Assembly (NCBI RefSeq): GCF_003966125.1
Contig: NZ_RXMA01000005.1
Location: 62,001-126,000, forward strand
Reading direction: 5' to 3'
Length of the DNA stretch: 64,000 bases
DNA from: Azospirillum griseum
Lineage (GTDB): Bacteria > Pseudomonadota > Alphaproteobacteria > Azospirillales > Azospirillaceae
Under the pieces are notes generated by a model that was not told where the DNA came from, did no database searches, and saw nothing but the letters and a program-made list of their open reading frames with translations. The position numbers were made by a program, and so were the translations under genes. Positions within the stretch are counted from its first letter, which is position 1. Every line of letters begins with the position of its first letter. Shown one piece after another: positions 28,410 to 37,056 of the stretch.

Positions 28410-29315
28410 TCAACCTTCCAGGACGAAGCGGGTCAGATCCGGCGTGACCTGCGGCTCCACCCCGAACCACGCCTGGAAACCGGGGCGGGCCTGATGCAGC
28501 AGCATGCCGATCCCATCGACCACCGGGTTGCCGCGCGCCCTGGCCGCCGCCAGCAACGGGGTTTCCAACGGCGCATAGACGATGTCGTTGACCAAGGCCG
28601 ACACGGGCAGGGCGTCCAGCCGCAGATCCAACGGCGGTTGCCCGGCCATGCCCTGCGTCGTCGTGTTGACCAGAAGCCCGGCCCCGTCGAGCGCGGTTTC
28701 ACGTGAAACCCAATCCACCACGGTGACGCGCCCGGTGGTGGCCGGATCTGACCCCAAACCAGCACCCGGATCCGCACCCAGATCCGCCGCCAACTCTTCC
28801 GCGCGTGCCGCCGTGCGGTTGATGAGCCGGACCTCCGGCGCGCCCGCGTCGAGCAGCGCGACGACAACCGCGCGCGCGGCCCCACCGGCCCCAACCACCA
28901 CGGCGGGACCGCGCTCGGCGCTCCAATCCGGGCAACCGGCCTTCACATTTTCCAGAAAGCCAAAGCCATCGGTGTTGCCGCCGACCAGCGCGCCATCCTC
29001 GTCCACCACGATGGTGTTGACCGCCCCCATCCGCCGCGCCACCGGATCAAGCAGGTCCACGGTGCGAAAGGCGATCTCCTTCAGCGGCACGGTGACGTTG
29101 CAACCGCGAAAGCCCAGGGCGGGCAGGGCGCGGATCGCCTGTTCGGCCCGGTCGGGCGCGACGGCCAACGGCACATAGGCCCCATCGATGCCATACTGCG
29201 CCAGCCAATAACCGTGCAGGCGGGGGGAGCGCGAATGACCGATCGGCCAGCCCATCACCCCGGCCAGCTTCGCCTTGCCCGTGATCATCACCCGGTTCGT
29301 CACCGTGGTCGTCAT
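28410..29315 (-). CDS. aroE: shikimate dehydrogenase
   Basis: 301 aa NADP enzyme reducing 3-dehydroshikimate to shikimate. Substrate site: VMGWPIGHSRSPRLHGYWL (SxS motif) and GCNVTVPLKE with the catalytic lysine; NTDGFGF binds substrate. The NADP fold shows VVVGAGGAARAVVVAL and LINRTAARAEEL. ATG 29315 overlaps the maf stop as ATGA. A parS-like palindrome lies inside it (28695-28710), read as VSRET. An insertion GADPGAGLGSDPATTGR in the NADP domain is unusual and GC-rich. Confidence 0.94.
   Translation of the reverse strand: MTTTVTNRVMITGKAKLAGVMGWPIGHSRSPRLHGYWLAQYGIDGAYVPLAVAPDRAEQAIRALPALGFRGCNVTVPLKEIAFRTVDLLDPVARRMGAVNTIVVDEDGALVGGNTDGFGFLENVKAGCPDWSAERGPAVVVGAGGAARAVVVALLDAGAPEVRLINRTAARAEELAADLGADPGAGLGSDPATTGRVTVVDWVSRETALDGAGLLVNTTTQGMAGQPPLDLRLDALPVSALVNDIVYAPLETPLLAAARARGNPVVDGIGMLLHQARPGFQAWFGVEPQVTPDLTRFVLEG
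28695..28710. promoter_or_regulatory. parS-like palindrome in aroE
   Basis: GGTTTCACGTGAAACC is a perfect 16 bp palindrome differing from parS only in its outermost pair (14 of 16). It is only about 2.3 kb from oriC. Confidence 0.6.
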
Positions 29316-29938
29316 TCCGTTCCCACTCCATGCACGCGCAGAAATCCCAGCAGGGGCAACAGGGGCAGCCCCAGAATGGTGAAGAAATCCCCCTCCACCT
29401 TCTGGAACAGCTGCGCCCCCAGACCTTCCAACTGATAGGCCCCGACCGACTGCGTCACCTCGTCACCGACCGCGTCGAGATAGCCGTCAAGAAAGGCGTC
29501 GGAGAAGCGGCGCATCGTCAGGCGCGCGCGGTCGATCTTGTGCCAGATCCGCTCCCCGTCGCGCACGATCACCGCGCAACTGACCAGCTGGTGCGTCTTG
29601 CCGCGCAGCGCCAGAAGCTGGGCGCGGGCCGACTCCCGGTCGGTCGGCTTGTCAAACCAGACGCCGTCGCACTCCAGCATCTGGTCGGCCCCGATCACCA
29701 ACGCGCCGGGGTGGCGGCGGGTGACGCGTTGGGCCTTCAATTCGGCGAGCGCCTCGGCCACCGCGTCGGCCCCGACGCCTTCGGCCTTGCCGGCAAGCTT
29801 CACCTCCTCTTCGTCCACCAGCGGCTTGTCGAGGATGGGGCGCAGACCGACCCGTTCCAGCATCAGCGCGCGCGTGCGCGAGCCGGAGGCCAGGACCAGA
29901 TCCGGCGCGTGCGCCTCGCTCCCAATCATCCCGGTCAT
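29312..29938 (-). CDS. maf: Maf-family nucleoside triphosphate pyrophosphatase
   Basis: 208 aa Maf protein, which hydrolyses non-canonical or modified nucleoside triphosphates. Family marks: LVLASGSRTRALMLERVGL near residues 14-32, VIGADQMLECDGVWFDKP and SVGAYQLEGLGAQLFQKVEGDFFTILGLPLLPLLGFLR. ATG 29938 overlaps the DUF299 stop (ATGA). The position between aroE and the DUF299 gene beside oriC is conserved in alphaproteobacteria. Confidence 0.93.
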   Translation of the reverse strand: MTGMIGSEAHAPDLVLASGSRTRALMLERVGLRPILDKPLVDEEEVKLAGKAEGVGADAVAEALAELKAQRVTRRHPGALVIGADQMLECDGVWFDKPTDRESARAQLLALRGKTHQLVSCAVIVRDGERIWHKIDRARLTMRRFSDAFLDGYLDAVGDEVTQSVGAYQLEGLGAQLFQKVEGDFFTILGLPLLPLLGFLRVHGVGTE

Positions 29939-30789
29939 GGCAGGGTTCCATCGGGCTTGCTGCCGTCGGGCAACAGGCCGCTGCTCTGCCGCCGAGCCAG
30001 CAGCATCATGATTTCCGCCGCCGTCTCCTCGATGGAGCGGCGCGACACGTCGATCACCGGCCATTTTCGGCGGCTGAACAGGCGGCGCGCCTCCGTCACC
30101 TCGTTGCGGACGATCTCGGGATCGACGTAGGTGGAGGTTTCGCCCTGGTTCAGCAGCTTCAGCCGGTTGCGGCGGATCTGGACCAAACGGTCGGGGTCCT
30201 TGGTCAAACCGACGATCAAGGGCTTGGTCAACAGATCGACCTCGGCGGGCAGGCTGGTGCCGGGAACCAGCGGGATGTTTGCCGCCTTGATGCCCCGGTT
30301 GGCCAGATAGATGCAGGTCGGGGTCTTGGAGGTGCGCGACACGCCGATCAGCACGACGTCGGCCTCGTGCAGATCCCAATTGGATTGGCCGTCGTCGTGC
30401 GACAGGGCGAAATCCACCGCGTCGATGCGGCTGAAATATTCGGCGTCCAACACATGCTGGCGGCCCGGTTGGCGTTGGGATTCCACGCCAAGATAGGCGG
30501 CGAGCGCGTTGATGAGCGGGTCGAGCACCGGGATGCAGGGGACCTGAACCTCTCGGCAGAACTCCTGAAGCCTGCGGCGCAACGTCTCATCCACCAGGGT
30601 GAACATCACCAGCCCGGGATTCTCGCGGATCGCCTCCAGAACAAGGTCAAGCTGCCGATCGGTGCGCACCAGATTCCAGAAATGCTCGACCGGCCGCACC
30701 GCGTCGAACTGGATCACGCAGGCGCGCGCCACGCTGTTGATTGTTTCCCCCGTGGCGTCCGACACGAGATGTAGGTGGAACTGTTTCAT
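29935..30789 (-). CDS. bifunctional kinase/pyrophosphorylase regulating PPDK or PEP synthase (DUF299)
   Basis: 284 aa DUF299 regulatory protein. Such proteins phosphorylate and dephosphorylate pyruvate-phosphate dikinase or PEP synthase, controlling gluconeogenesis. The nucleotide-binding loop GVSRTSKTP lies at 149-157, and the N-terminus [20 protein letters not shown] is diagnostic. This is the homologue of the first gene left of the Caulobacter and Rickettsia origin, and here it also begins right at the oriC gap. Start ATG 30789. It leads the leftward series maf-aroE-coaE-dnaQ by overlapping starts and stops. Confidence 0.92.
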   Translation of the reverse strand: MKQFHLHLVSDATGETINSVARACVIQFDAVRPVEHFWNLVRTDRQLDLVLEAIRENPGLVMFTLVDETLRRRLQEFCREVQVPCIPVLDPLINALAAYLGVESQRQPGRQHVLDAEYFSRIDAVDFALSHDDGQSNWDLHEADVVLIGVSRTSKTPTCIYLANRGIKAANIPLVPGTSLPAEVDLLTKPLIVGLTKDPDRLVQIRRNRLKLLNQGETSTYVDPEIVRNEVTEARRLFSRRKWPVIDVSRRSIEETAAEIMMLLARRQSSGLLPDGSKPDGTLP

Positions 30790-31187
30790 CCGTCCTCAAC
30801 ATGCTGTGGAGAAAACGGCTGTTTTTGTGGACAACCGGATCCGCCCTCGTTCCATCCCGAATGGGGGACTCCCCATCCCCGTTCGGACCCCCCGGCGAAC
30901 AAGTCGGCCGACCGGTTCGCGACCTGGGAGAATCCTGGGTTCATCCCCATGTTATCCACGGGACTCCCGTGGTTCCAGCTATAGCATTTCCGCCATTTCC
31001 GGCGGTAGCCCTCCGATTCATCCACAGGATCGCGCACAGGCCGGATCCGGGGTCCGGATCTGTGGATGAATCCGGTGATGACGGGGATTACCGTTATCCA
31101 CAGGCATCCTCTACCTCTACTTCCTTTCCAAACCTAAAAAGAATAATGAATGGGTTTGTGAGAAACCCGATCAGGAAGCGTGCCGCC
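30790..31187. other. oriC: predicted chromosomal replication origin oriC
   Basis: Non-coding 398 bp between the divergent DUF299 and hemE genes, the known oriC position in Caulobacter and many alphaproteobacteria. DnaA-box-like 9-mers: TTCTCCACA (minus, 30805-30813), TTGTCCACA (minus, 30826-30834), TTATCCACG (plus, 30952-30960), TCATCCACA (plus, 31018-31026), TCATCCACA (minus, 31061-31069) and the perfect TTATCCACA (plus, 31094-31102). An A/T-rich tract follows the perfect box. Two CGGATCCG palindromes lie within (30836 and 31042). No CtrA-type TTAA-N7-TTAA site was seen. Confidence 0.88.
31103..31170. other. candidate DNA unwinding element of oriC
   Basis: A stretch of much lower G+C than its surroundings (CTAAAAAGAATAATGAATGG inside it) directly next to the only consensus DnaA box. 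A 6 bp inverted repeat GGGTTT/AAACCC (31152-31168) lies at its right end. It may also contain the hemE promoter. Confidence 0.5.
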
Positions 31188-32243
31188 TTGTCCGTGACCA
31201 CCCCCGCCCGCAAGCCGATGCTCGCCGCCCTCGCCGGTGAGGCGCGCGCCCGTCCGCCCTTCTGGCTGATGCGTCAGGCCGGTCGTTACCTGCCCGAATA
31301 CCGCGAGCTGCGGGCCAAGGCGGGCAGCTTCCTCGACCTGTGCTACAACCCTGACTTCGCGGTCGAGGTCACGTTGCAGCCGCTGCGCCGTTACGGCATG
31401 GACGCCGCCATCCTGTTTTCCGACATTCTGGTGGTTCCCCACGCGCTGGGCCAGCCGCTGGCCTATCTGGAAGGCGAGGGGCCGAAGCTGGACCCGATCC
31501 GCAACGTGGCGGAGCTGTCGCGCCTGTCGAAGGACCGCTTTCACCAGACGCTTGCCCCGGTCTATGAGACGCTGCGCCGCCTGACCACCGCCATCCCCGA
31601 TCAAACCACGCTCATCGGCTTTGCGGGCGCGCCCTGGACCATCGCCTGCTACATGGTGGAGGGGGGTGGCTCCAAGGAGTACGCCCACGTCAAGCGCTGG
31701 GCCTACGGCGATCCGGAGGGGTTCGCCCGTCTGATCGATCTGCTGGTCGAGGTGACGGCGGATTACCTCTGCGCCCAGATCGAGGCCGGGGCGGAAACCG
31801 TCCAGCTCTTCGACAGCTGGGCCGGGGTGTTGCCGATCGGTCCCTTCCGCCGCTGGGTCATCGAGCCGACGCGGCGGATCGTCGCGCTGGTCAAGGCCCG
31901 TCACCCCAACACGCCGATCATCGGCTTCCCGCGCGGGGCGGGCCACGCCTATGAGGATTATGTCGCCGACAGCGGTGTGGACGCCGTCGGCCTGGACACC
32001 ACGGTGTCGCCCCTGTGGGCGGCGCGCAACCTGCAAACCCGCCTGCCGGTTCAAGGCAACCTGGACCCGATCATGCTGGCCGCCGGTGGCAAGGCCCTGG
32101 CCGCCGCGACCGACGAGATCCTGGAGGCTTTCGCCAACCGGCCCTTCATCTTCAACCTGGGCCATGGCGTGATCCAGACCACCCCGCCGGAGCATGTGGC
32201 GGATCTGGCCCGGCAACTGCGCCGTTGGCCGGAACGGGGCTGA
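31188..32243 (+). CDS. hemE: uroporphyrinogen decarboxylase
   Basis: 351 aa enzyme converting uroporphyrinogen III to coproporphyrinogen III in heme synthesis. The N-terminal signature [20 protein letters not shown], then [31 protein letters not shown] and GFPRGAG are family marks. TTG 31188 is preferred: AGGAAG lies 9 bp upstream and the length fits. An ATG at 31146 would add 14 residues but lies in the A/T-rich origin tract with a poor ribosome-binding site. It starts the rightward heme cluster hemE-hemH-hemJ. Confidence 0.94.
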   Translation: MSVTTPARKPMLAALAGEARARPPFWLMRQAGRYLPEYRELRAKAGSFLDLCYNPDFAVEVTLQPLRRYGMDAAILFSDILVVPHALGQPLAYLEGEGPKLDPIRNVAELSRLSKDRFHQTLAPVYETLRRLTTAIPDQTTLIGFAGAPWTIACYMVEGGGSKEYAHVKRWAYGDPEGFARLIDLLVEVTADYLCAQIEAGAETVQLFDSWAGVLPIGPFRRWVIEPTRRIVALVKARHPNTPIIGFPRGAGHAYEDYVADSGVDAVGLDTTVSPLWAARNLQTRLPVQGNLDPIMLAAGGKALAAATDEILEAFANRPFIFNLGHGVIQTTPPEHVADLARQLRRWPERG

Positions 32244-32332
32244 TCGGCGCGGCGGGATCGCATCAAGTCTTTGGTCGAAAAGCGCAAGAGGGGGCTGGAC
32301 AGGGGCGGGGGAAGACCCCAGTTTAGCGAACC

Positions 32333-33391
32333 ATGTCCACGCCCTCCGCTTCTCCGCGACGCACCGCCGTCGTGCTGTTCAACCTCGGCGGCCCTGACGC
32401 TCCCGAGGCGGTGCGCCCGTTCCTGTTCAACCTGTTCGCCGATCCGGCGATCATCCGGGTTCCCAACCCCTTCCGCTTTCTGATCGCCAGCCTGATTTCC
32501 GGGCGGCGGGCAAAACCGGCGGCGGCGATCTACGCGCAGCTTGGCGGGAAATCGCCGCTGCTGGAGAACACCGAGGATCAGGCCCGCGCGCTGGAACAGA
32601 CCCTGACCGGGGCGGGGGTGGAGGCGCGGGTTTTCATCGCCATGCGCTATTGGCACCCGATGAGCGCCGAAACGGCGGCCAAGGTGAAGGAATACGACCC
32701 GGATCTGGTCGTGCTGCTGCCGCTCTACCCGCAATTCTCCACCACGACCACGGCGTCCAGCTTCAAGGCGTGGGACGAGGCGGCGCGCACGGTCGGGCTG
32801 ATCGCGCCGACGAAACGCCTGTGCTGCTACCCGACCCAGACCGGCTTCATCGACGCGATGGCCGACCAGATCCGCCCGCTCTACGAAGCGGCGTCGGCGC
32901 ACGGGACCCCGCGCGTGCTGTTCTCCGCCCATGGCCTGCCGAAAAAGGTCGTGACCGGCGGCGATCCCTATCAGTGGCAGTGCGAACGGACGGCGGAATC
33001 CATCGCCGCCGCGCTGGGGGTGGAGCATCTCGACTGGGTCAACTGCTACCAGAGCCGCGTCGGCCCGATGGAGTGGATCGGCCCCAGCACCGACGCGGAG
33101 ATCAAGCGCGCCGGACAGGATGGCGTGCCGGTGCTGGTCGTGCCGATGGCCTTCGTGTCGGAGCATTCCGAAACGCTGGTCGAAATCGAGGTCGAATACC
33201 GTCATTTGGCCAAGGAAGCCGGGGTTCCGCACTTCACCCGCGTGCCGACGGTGGGCGTCAACCCGGTGTTCATCCAGGGGCTGGCTGGGTTGGTTCAACA
33301 CAGCGTCGCGGCCAAGACCGCCTTGTGCAGCCACAGCGGCGGCCGGATCTGCCCGTCCAGCTTCTCCGGCTGTCCGCACGCTGGACGCTGA
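32333..33391 (+). CDS. hemH: ferrochelatase
   Basis: 352 aa enzyme inserting Fe2+ into protoporphyrin IX. NLGGPDAPEAVRPFLFNLFAD at the N-terminus, the metal-binding His in LFSAHGLPKK, and the C-terminal VPMAFVSEHSETLVEIEVEY region are typical. Three cysteines near the C-terminus (C332, C340, C347) plus C164 or C165 could ligate a [2Fe-2S] cluster as known for the Caulobacter enzyme; that is inferred. It lies 89 bp after hemE and 79 bp before hemJ. Confidence 0.94.
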   Translation: MSTPSASPRRTAVVLFNLGGPDAPEAVRPFLFNLFADPAIIRVPNPFRFLIASLISGRRAKPAAAIYAQLGGKSPLLENTEDQARALEQTLTGAGVEARVFIAMRYWHPMSAETAAKVKEYDPDLVVLLPLYPQFSTTTTASSFKAWDEAARTVGLIAPTKRLCCYPTQTGFIDAMADQIRPLYEAASAHGTPRVLFSAHGLPKKVVTGGDPYQWQCERTAESIAAALGVEHLDWVNCYQSRVGPMEWIGPSTDAEIKRAGQDGVPVLVVPMAFVSEHSETLVEIEVEYRHLAKEAGVPHFTRVPTVGVNPVFIQGLAGLVQHSVAAKTALCSHSGGRICPSSFSGCPHAGR

Positions 33392-33470
33392 TCACGGGCG
33401 CTGACCGGTCCGCCAGGGCAAACCACCAAACCGGCGAGCCATCACACACGAGCACAAACGGGGGATTTCG

Positions 33471-33902
33471 GTGCTGTATCTGTGGATCAAGGCGTTGCAC
33501 GTCATCAGCGTCATCGCGTGGATGGCCGGACTGCTCTATCTGCCGCGCCTGTTCGTCTACCACACCCAGGCCGCCCCCGGATCCGAGGCGTCGGAGACCT
33601 TCAAGGTGATGGAACGCCGTCTGCTGCGCGCCATCATGAACCCGGCGATGATCGCCTCCTACCTGTTCGGCGCGACCATGATCGCGCTCGACCCGTCGAT
33701 CTTCAAGCAGGGGGGATGGCTCCACGCCAAGCTGCTGTTCGTGGCCCTGCTGACCGTCAGCCACATGCTGATGGCGCGGTGGCGGCGCGAGTTCGCCGAG
33801 GACCGCAACCAGCGGCCCCAGCGCTTCTACCGCATCGCCAACGAGGTGCCGACGCTGCTGATGATCGGCATCGTGATCTTTGTCATCGTCAAGCCCTTCT
33901 GA
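33471..33902 (+). CDS. hemJ: protoporphyrinogen IX oxidase HemJ
   Basis: 143 aa integral membrane protein (UPF0093) with four hydrophobic helices. The conserved histidine in LWIKALHVISVIAWMAGLLYLPRLFVYH and the later lysine/histidine in KLLFVALLTVSHML fit HemJ heme ligands. It oxidises protoporphyrinogen IX just before the ferrochelatase step, consistent with its place after hemH. GTG 33471 is the start (VLYLWIK). A GC-rich hairpin (GCCCGGC/GCCGGGC near 33922-33940) follows the stop. Confidence 0.92.
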   Translation: MLYLWIKALHVISVIAWMAGLLYLPRLFVYHTQAAPGSEASETFKVMERRLLRAIMNPAMIASYLFGATMIALDPSIFKQGGWLHAKLLFVALLTVSHMLMARWRREFAEDRNQRPQRFYRIANEVPTLLMIGIVIFVIVKPF

Positions 33903-34215
33903 TCCGGCCATCCCAGCGCCGCCCGGCTTGCTGCCGGGCCGGGGTGTGTAAAGGGCTGGTTGTCGGACCGCTTTCGTTTGACTTGACGCGGTCCTTCCGA
34001 TAATCCTGTTGTCACCACGGGGTTTTTCGCTCCGTGGCACCCATCCCCACATCCGCCATTCCGACGCTCACACCTTGAGCCGGACGCGGTGGCTGGCGAG
34101 TCTGTTCAACTCGGTCACGATTCCACCCGCTGTCCAACCGACGCCACCATTCCCATGCGCGCCGTCGGCCGGGATTTCAGGCACTCCCCCGCATGATGAT
34201 TTCACAGGCACACCC
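33903..34215 (+). other. 313 bp hemJ-rho intergenic region with long rho leader
   Basis: Contains a hairpin after hemJ (about 33922-33940, no T-run), the predicted rho promoter at 33978-34004 and then about 200 nt of apparently untranslated, C-rich leader. A long pyrimidine-rich leader fits the known autoregulation of rho by premature Rho-dependent termination. The frame is open from 34009 into rho but has no convincing start before 34216. Confidence 0.5.
33978..34004 (+). promoter_or_regulatory. sigma-70-type promoter for rho
   Basis: TTGACT (33978-33983) and GATAAT (33999-34004) are separated by 15 bp, slightly short but with good hexamers. It is the best housekeeping promoter seen by eye in the window. 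Confidence 0.55.
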
Positions 34216-35472
34216 ATGCATCTCCAAGAGCTGAAGTGCAAAAGCCCCGCCGAACTCCTGGCGTTCGCGGAGGAGTTGCAGATCGAGAACGCCAGCACCC
34301 TGCGCAAGCAGGACATGATGTTCGCGATTCTGAAGCAACTGGCCGAAAACGACATTCCGATCTTCGGCGACGGGGTTTTGGAGGTTCTTCAGGACGGTTT
34401 CGGTTTCCTGCGCTCGCCCGAGGCGAATTACCTGCCCGGTCCCGATGACATCTATGTCAGCCCCAGCCAGGTCCGCCGCTTCGGCCTGCGCACCGGCGAC
34501 ACGGTGGAAGGGCAGATCCGGTCGCCCAAGGACGGCGAGCGCTATTTCGCCCTGTTCAAGGTCAACACGATCAATTTCGACGCGCCCGACAAGGTCCGTC
34601 ACCGAATCAACTTCGACAACCTGACCCCGCTCTACCCGGAAGAGCGGATCCGGATGGAGGTCGAGGACCCGACCAAGAAGAACCTGACCGGCCGCATCGT
34701 CGATCTGGTTTCCCCCCTGGGCAAGGGACAGCGCGGCCTGATCGTGGCACCGCCGCGCACCGGCAAGACGGTGATGCTGCAAAACATCGCCCATTCCATC
34801 GCCACCAACCACCCGGAAGCCTATCTAATCGTCCTGCTGATCGACGAGCGGCCGGAAGAAGTCACCGACATGGCCCGTTCGGTGAAGGGCGAGGTCATCA
34901 GCTCCACCTTTGACGAACCGGCCACGCGGCACGTCCAGGTCGCCGAAATGGTGATCGAAAAGGCCAAGCGGCTGGTCGAGCACAAGCGCGACGTCGTCAT
35001 CCTGCTCGATTCCATCACCCGTCTGGCCCGCGCCTACAACACCGTGGTTCCGTCGTCGGGCAAGGTGCTGACCGGCGGTGTGGACGCCAACGCGCTGCAA
35101 CGGCCCAAGCGCTTCTTCGGTGCCGCCCGCAACGTCGAGGAAGGCGGGTCGCTGACCATCATCGCCACCGCGCTGATCGACACCGGCAGCCGCATGGACG
35201 AGGTGATTTTCGAAGAGTTCAAGGGCACCGGCAATTCGGAAATCGTCCTGGACCGCAAGCTGTCGGACAAACGCACCTTCCCGGCCATCGACATCTCGAA
35301 GTCGGGCACGCGCAAGGAAGAGCTGCTGGTGGATCGCGGGACCATGTCGAAGATGTGGATTCTGCGCCGCATCCTGATGCCGATGGGCGTGACCGACGCG
35401 GTCGACTTCCTGGTCGACAAGCTGAAGCACACCAAGTCCAACGCCGAATTCTTCGACAGCATGAACCAGTAA
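34216..35472 (+). CDS. rho: transcription termination factor Rho
   Basis: 418 aa hexameric RNA helicase. The N-terminal domain begins [20 protein letters not shown], and the RNA-binding cold-shock fold contains [22 protein letters not shown]. Walker A APPRTGKT (178-185), Walker [17 protein letters not shown], the Q-loop and R-loop region ([32 protein letters not shown]) follow. It is preceded by a long leader and ended by a strong bidirectional terminator. Here it converges on secB instead of leading into mnmE. Confidence 0.97.
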   Translation: MHLQELKCKSPAELLAFAEELQIENASTLRKQDMMFAILKQLAENDIPIFGDGVLEVLQDGFGFLRSPEANYLPGPDDIYVSPSQVRRFGLRTGDTVEGQIRSPKDGERYFALFKVNTINFDAPDKVRHRINFDNLTPLYPEERIRMEVEDPTKKNLTGRIVDLVSPLGKGQRGLIVAPPRTGKTVMLQNIAHSIATNHPEAYLIVLLIDERPEEVTDMARSVKGEVISSTFDEPATRHVQVAEMVIEKAKRLVEHKRDVVILLDSITRLARAYNTVVPSSGKVLTGGVDANALQRPKRFFGAARNVEEGGSLTIIATALIDTGSRMDEVIFEEFKGTGNSEIVLDRKLSDKRTFPAIDISKSGTRKEELLVDRGTMSKMWILRRILMPMGVTDAVDFLVDKLKHTKSNAEFFDSMNQ

Positions 35473-35533
35473 CCCCGCCGTCGGCTCGGCCGCGCAGCGG
35501 CCCAGCCAAGCGGGAAGCGAAAAAGCGAACAGG

Positions 35534-35568
35534 AAAAAGGCGGGACCCGGTTGGGATCCCGCCTTTTT
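35534..35568. terminator. bidirectional intrinsic terminator between rho and secB
   Basis: AAAAAGGCGGGA (35534-35545) pairs with TCCCGCCTTTTT (35557-35568), with a further inner CCC/GGG pair. Runs of five T on each strand make it effective for both convergent genes. Confidence 0.93.
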
Positions 35569-35639
35569 CATGGCTGCCTGTTCTGGCCCGCCTGTTCTGG
35601 TCGAAGCGTCCCGGATCCGCGTCCGGGACGGTCGGAACC

Positions 35640-36131
35640 TCAGAACGGGGGCTGGCTCGGCTGTTCGGCGTTCGCGGCCTGGCCCTGGCGGCGGTACAGG
35701 TCGGCGAAGTCGATCGGGTTGATCATCAGCGGCGGGTAGCCGCCCTCGCGGGTCGCCGTGGAGATGATGGAGCGGGCGAAGGGGAACAGCATGCGCGGCC
35801 CTTCGATCATCAGCACCGGGCGGTGATGCTCCTTCGGCAGGCCGGGAAGCTGGAACAGAGCGCCATAGCTCAGCTCGACCAGGAAGGCGACGCTGTCTTC
35901 CTGGCGGGCTTCACAGCGCAGTTGCAGGATGACTTCGTAGATGTCCTCGCCCACGGCCTGGGCCTGGACGTCCACGCCGATGCTGACCTGCGGCTGCGGC
36001 TGGTTCGGCAGCAGGCTTTGCGGCGCGTTCGGGTTTTCGAAGGAAAAATCCTTCACATACTGGGCCAGGATGTTCATCGGCAGCGAGGACGCCTGCGACT
36101 GATCGGCGTCGTTGCTCTGCTGGTCGGACAT
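35640..36131 (-). CDS. secB: protein-export chaperone SecB
   Basis: 163 aa cytosolic chaperone that keeps preproteins unfolded and hands them to SecA. The core has MNILAQYVKDFSFENPNAPQSL, QPQVSIGVDVQAQAV, YGALFQL, and LFPFARSIISTATREGGYPPLMINPIDFADLYRR, which is highly characteristic. ATG 36131 (MSDQQSND) is preferred over a start 6 codons upstream. It is convergent with rho. In the usual alphaproteobacterial order it would neighbour dnaQ. Confidence 0.95.
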   Translation of the reverse strand: MSDQQSNDADQSQASSLPMNILAQYVKDFSFENPNAPQSLLPNQPQPQVSIGVDVQAQAVGEDIYEVILQLRCEARQEDSVAFLVELSYGALFQLPGLPKEHHRPVLMIEGPRMLFPFARSIISTATREGGYPPLMINPIDFADLYRRQGQAANAEQPSQPPF

Positions 36132-36272
36132 TACGGACTCCTGAATCATCGGCCCGTCCGTCCTGGGGGCGGCGGCCCGCGATGGGGGTGGGGTGGAAAG
36201 GATGTTCGCCGTGTCCGGCGATCCTGGATCGCTACCATGGATCGCGGGGGCCTGCCAACGGAAAGCGCGCGG

Positions 36273-36863
36273 TCAATCCCGCCCGTCCGGGCGGGGCTTT
36301 CCCCATTGGGAATCCGACAGGCGCGGTGTGCCGGGCGCGCTGGACGGCGGGGGATCGGACAGGGTCACGAACTCCCCATCGATCACGCCGGGATCGGTTG
36401 CACCGGAAGGGCGCGCACCGGGGCGGGGTGCATGGGGATTCGTCTGCCCATCGGGTCGGGAAAAGCCGCCTGGATGGGCAAAGCCACCGGCGTTGACGAA
36501 GCGGAAGGCGTTGCCCGCCGCCAAGCGGCCGATCAACCACCGCCCCAACCCCCGGCGCAGCGGCGGGACCAGCAGCACCAGCGCCACCAGATCGCTCAGG
36601 AATCCCGGAACGATCAGCAGGATGCCCGCCAGAACCACGCACACGCTGTCCAGCACCCCGCCCAACGCGGCATCCGCCCCCAGCGCGCCGCCTTGCAGGC
36701 GGGACAGGCTGGTCAGGCCACGATGGCGGATCAGCAACACACCGATCACCGCCGACAAGGCCAGCAGGCCGATGGTCGGCCCGGCCCCGATCCAGTCGCC
36801 AACCTGGATGAAGCCAATGATTTCCAGGATCGGCAACAGAAGGAACCACAACAGGATGGGCAT
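36273..36863 (-). CDS. fxsA: FxsA family membrane protein
   Basis: 196 aa small membrane protein with the FxsA pattern: PILLWFLLLPILEIIGFIQVGDWIGAGPTIGL, then VIGVLLIRHRG and GILLIVPGFLSDLVALVLLVPPLRR (two to three helices). The cytoplasmic tail is Pro/Gly-rich and variable. In E. coli FxsA affects phage T7 exclusion by F; its normal role is not established. The start at ATG 36863 removes nine non-family residues. It lies on the same strand as secB, 141 bp upstream of it. Confidence 0.88.
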   Translation of the reverse strand: MPILLWFLLLPILEIIGFIQVGDWIGAGPTIGLLALSAVIGVLLIRHRGLTSLSRLQGGALGADAALGGVLDSVCVVLAGILLIVPGFLSDLVALVLLVPPLRRGLGRWLIGRLAAGNAFRFVNAGGFAHPGGFSRPDGQTNPHAPRPGARPSGATDPGVIDGEFVTLSDPPPSSAPGTPRLSDSQWGKPRPDGRD

Positions 36864-37056
36864 GGCTGTCCTTGCTCTTCGGGGCTGCACGCCCTATCTA
36901 CAGAAGGCTGTGAGTCTTCGGGGCTGTTTTGCGGACCGAAGGCGCGCCGTTTGCGTGGCCGCCGATTACAGGTAATGTGGCGCAGGCGTTGGGGCAAGCC
37001 GGTGCGTTGATCCGCCAGGACGTGCCGCAATGGATGAAACCGGAAGGATGTTGGCT

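Noticed and set aside
31146..31187. ATG 31146 as the hemE start
   Set aside because: Weak ribosome-binding site and location in the A/T-rich origin tract; TTG 31188 has AGGAAG at good spacing.
34009..34215. A rho leader peptide or N-terminal extension of Rho
   Set aside because: The frame is open but has no convincing start or ribosome-binding site, and Rho normally begins MHLQELK.
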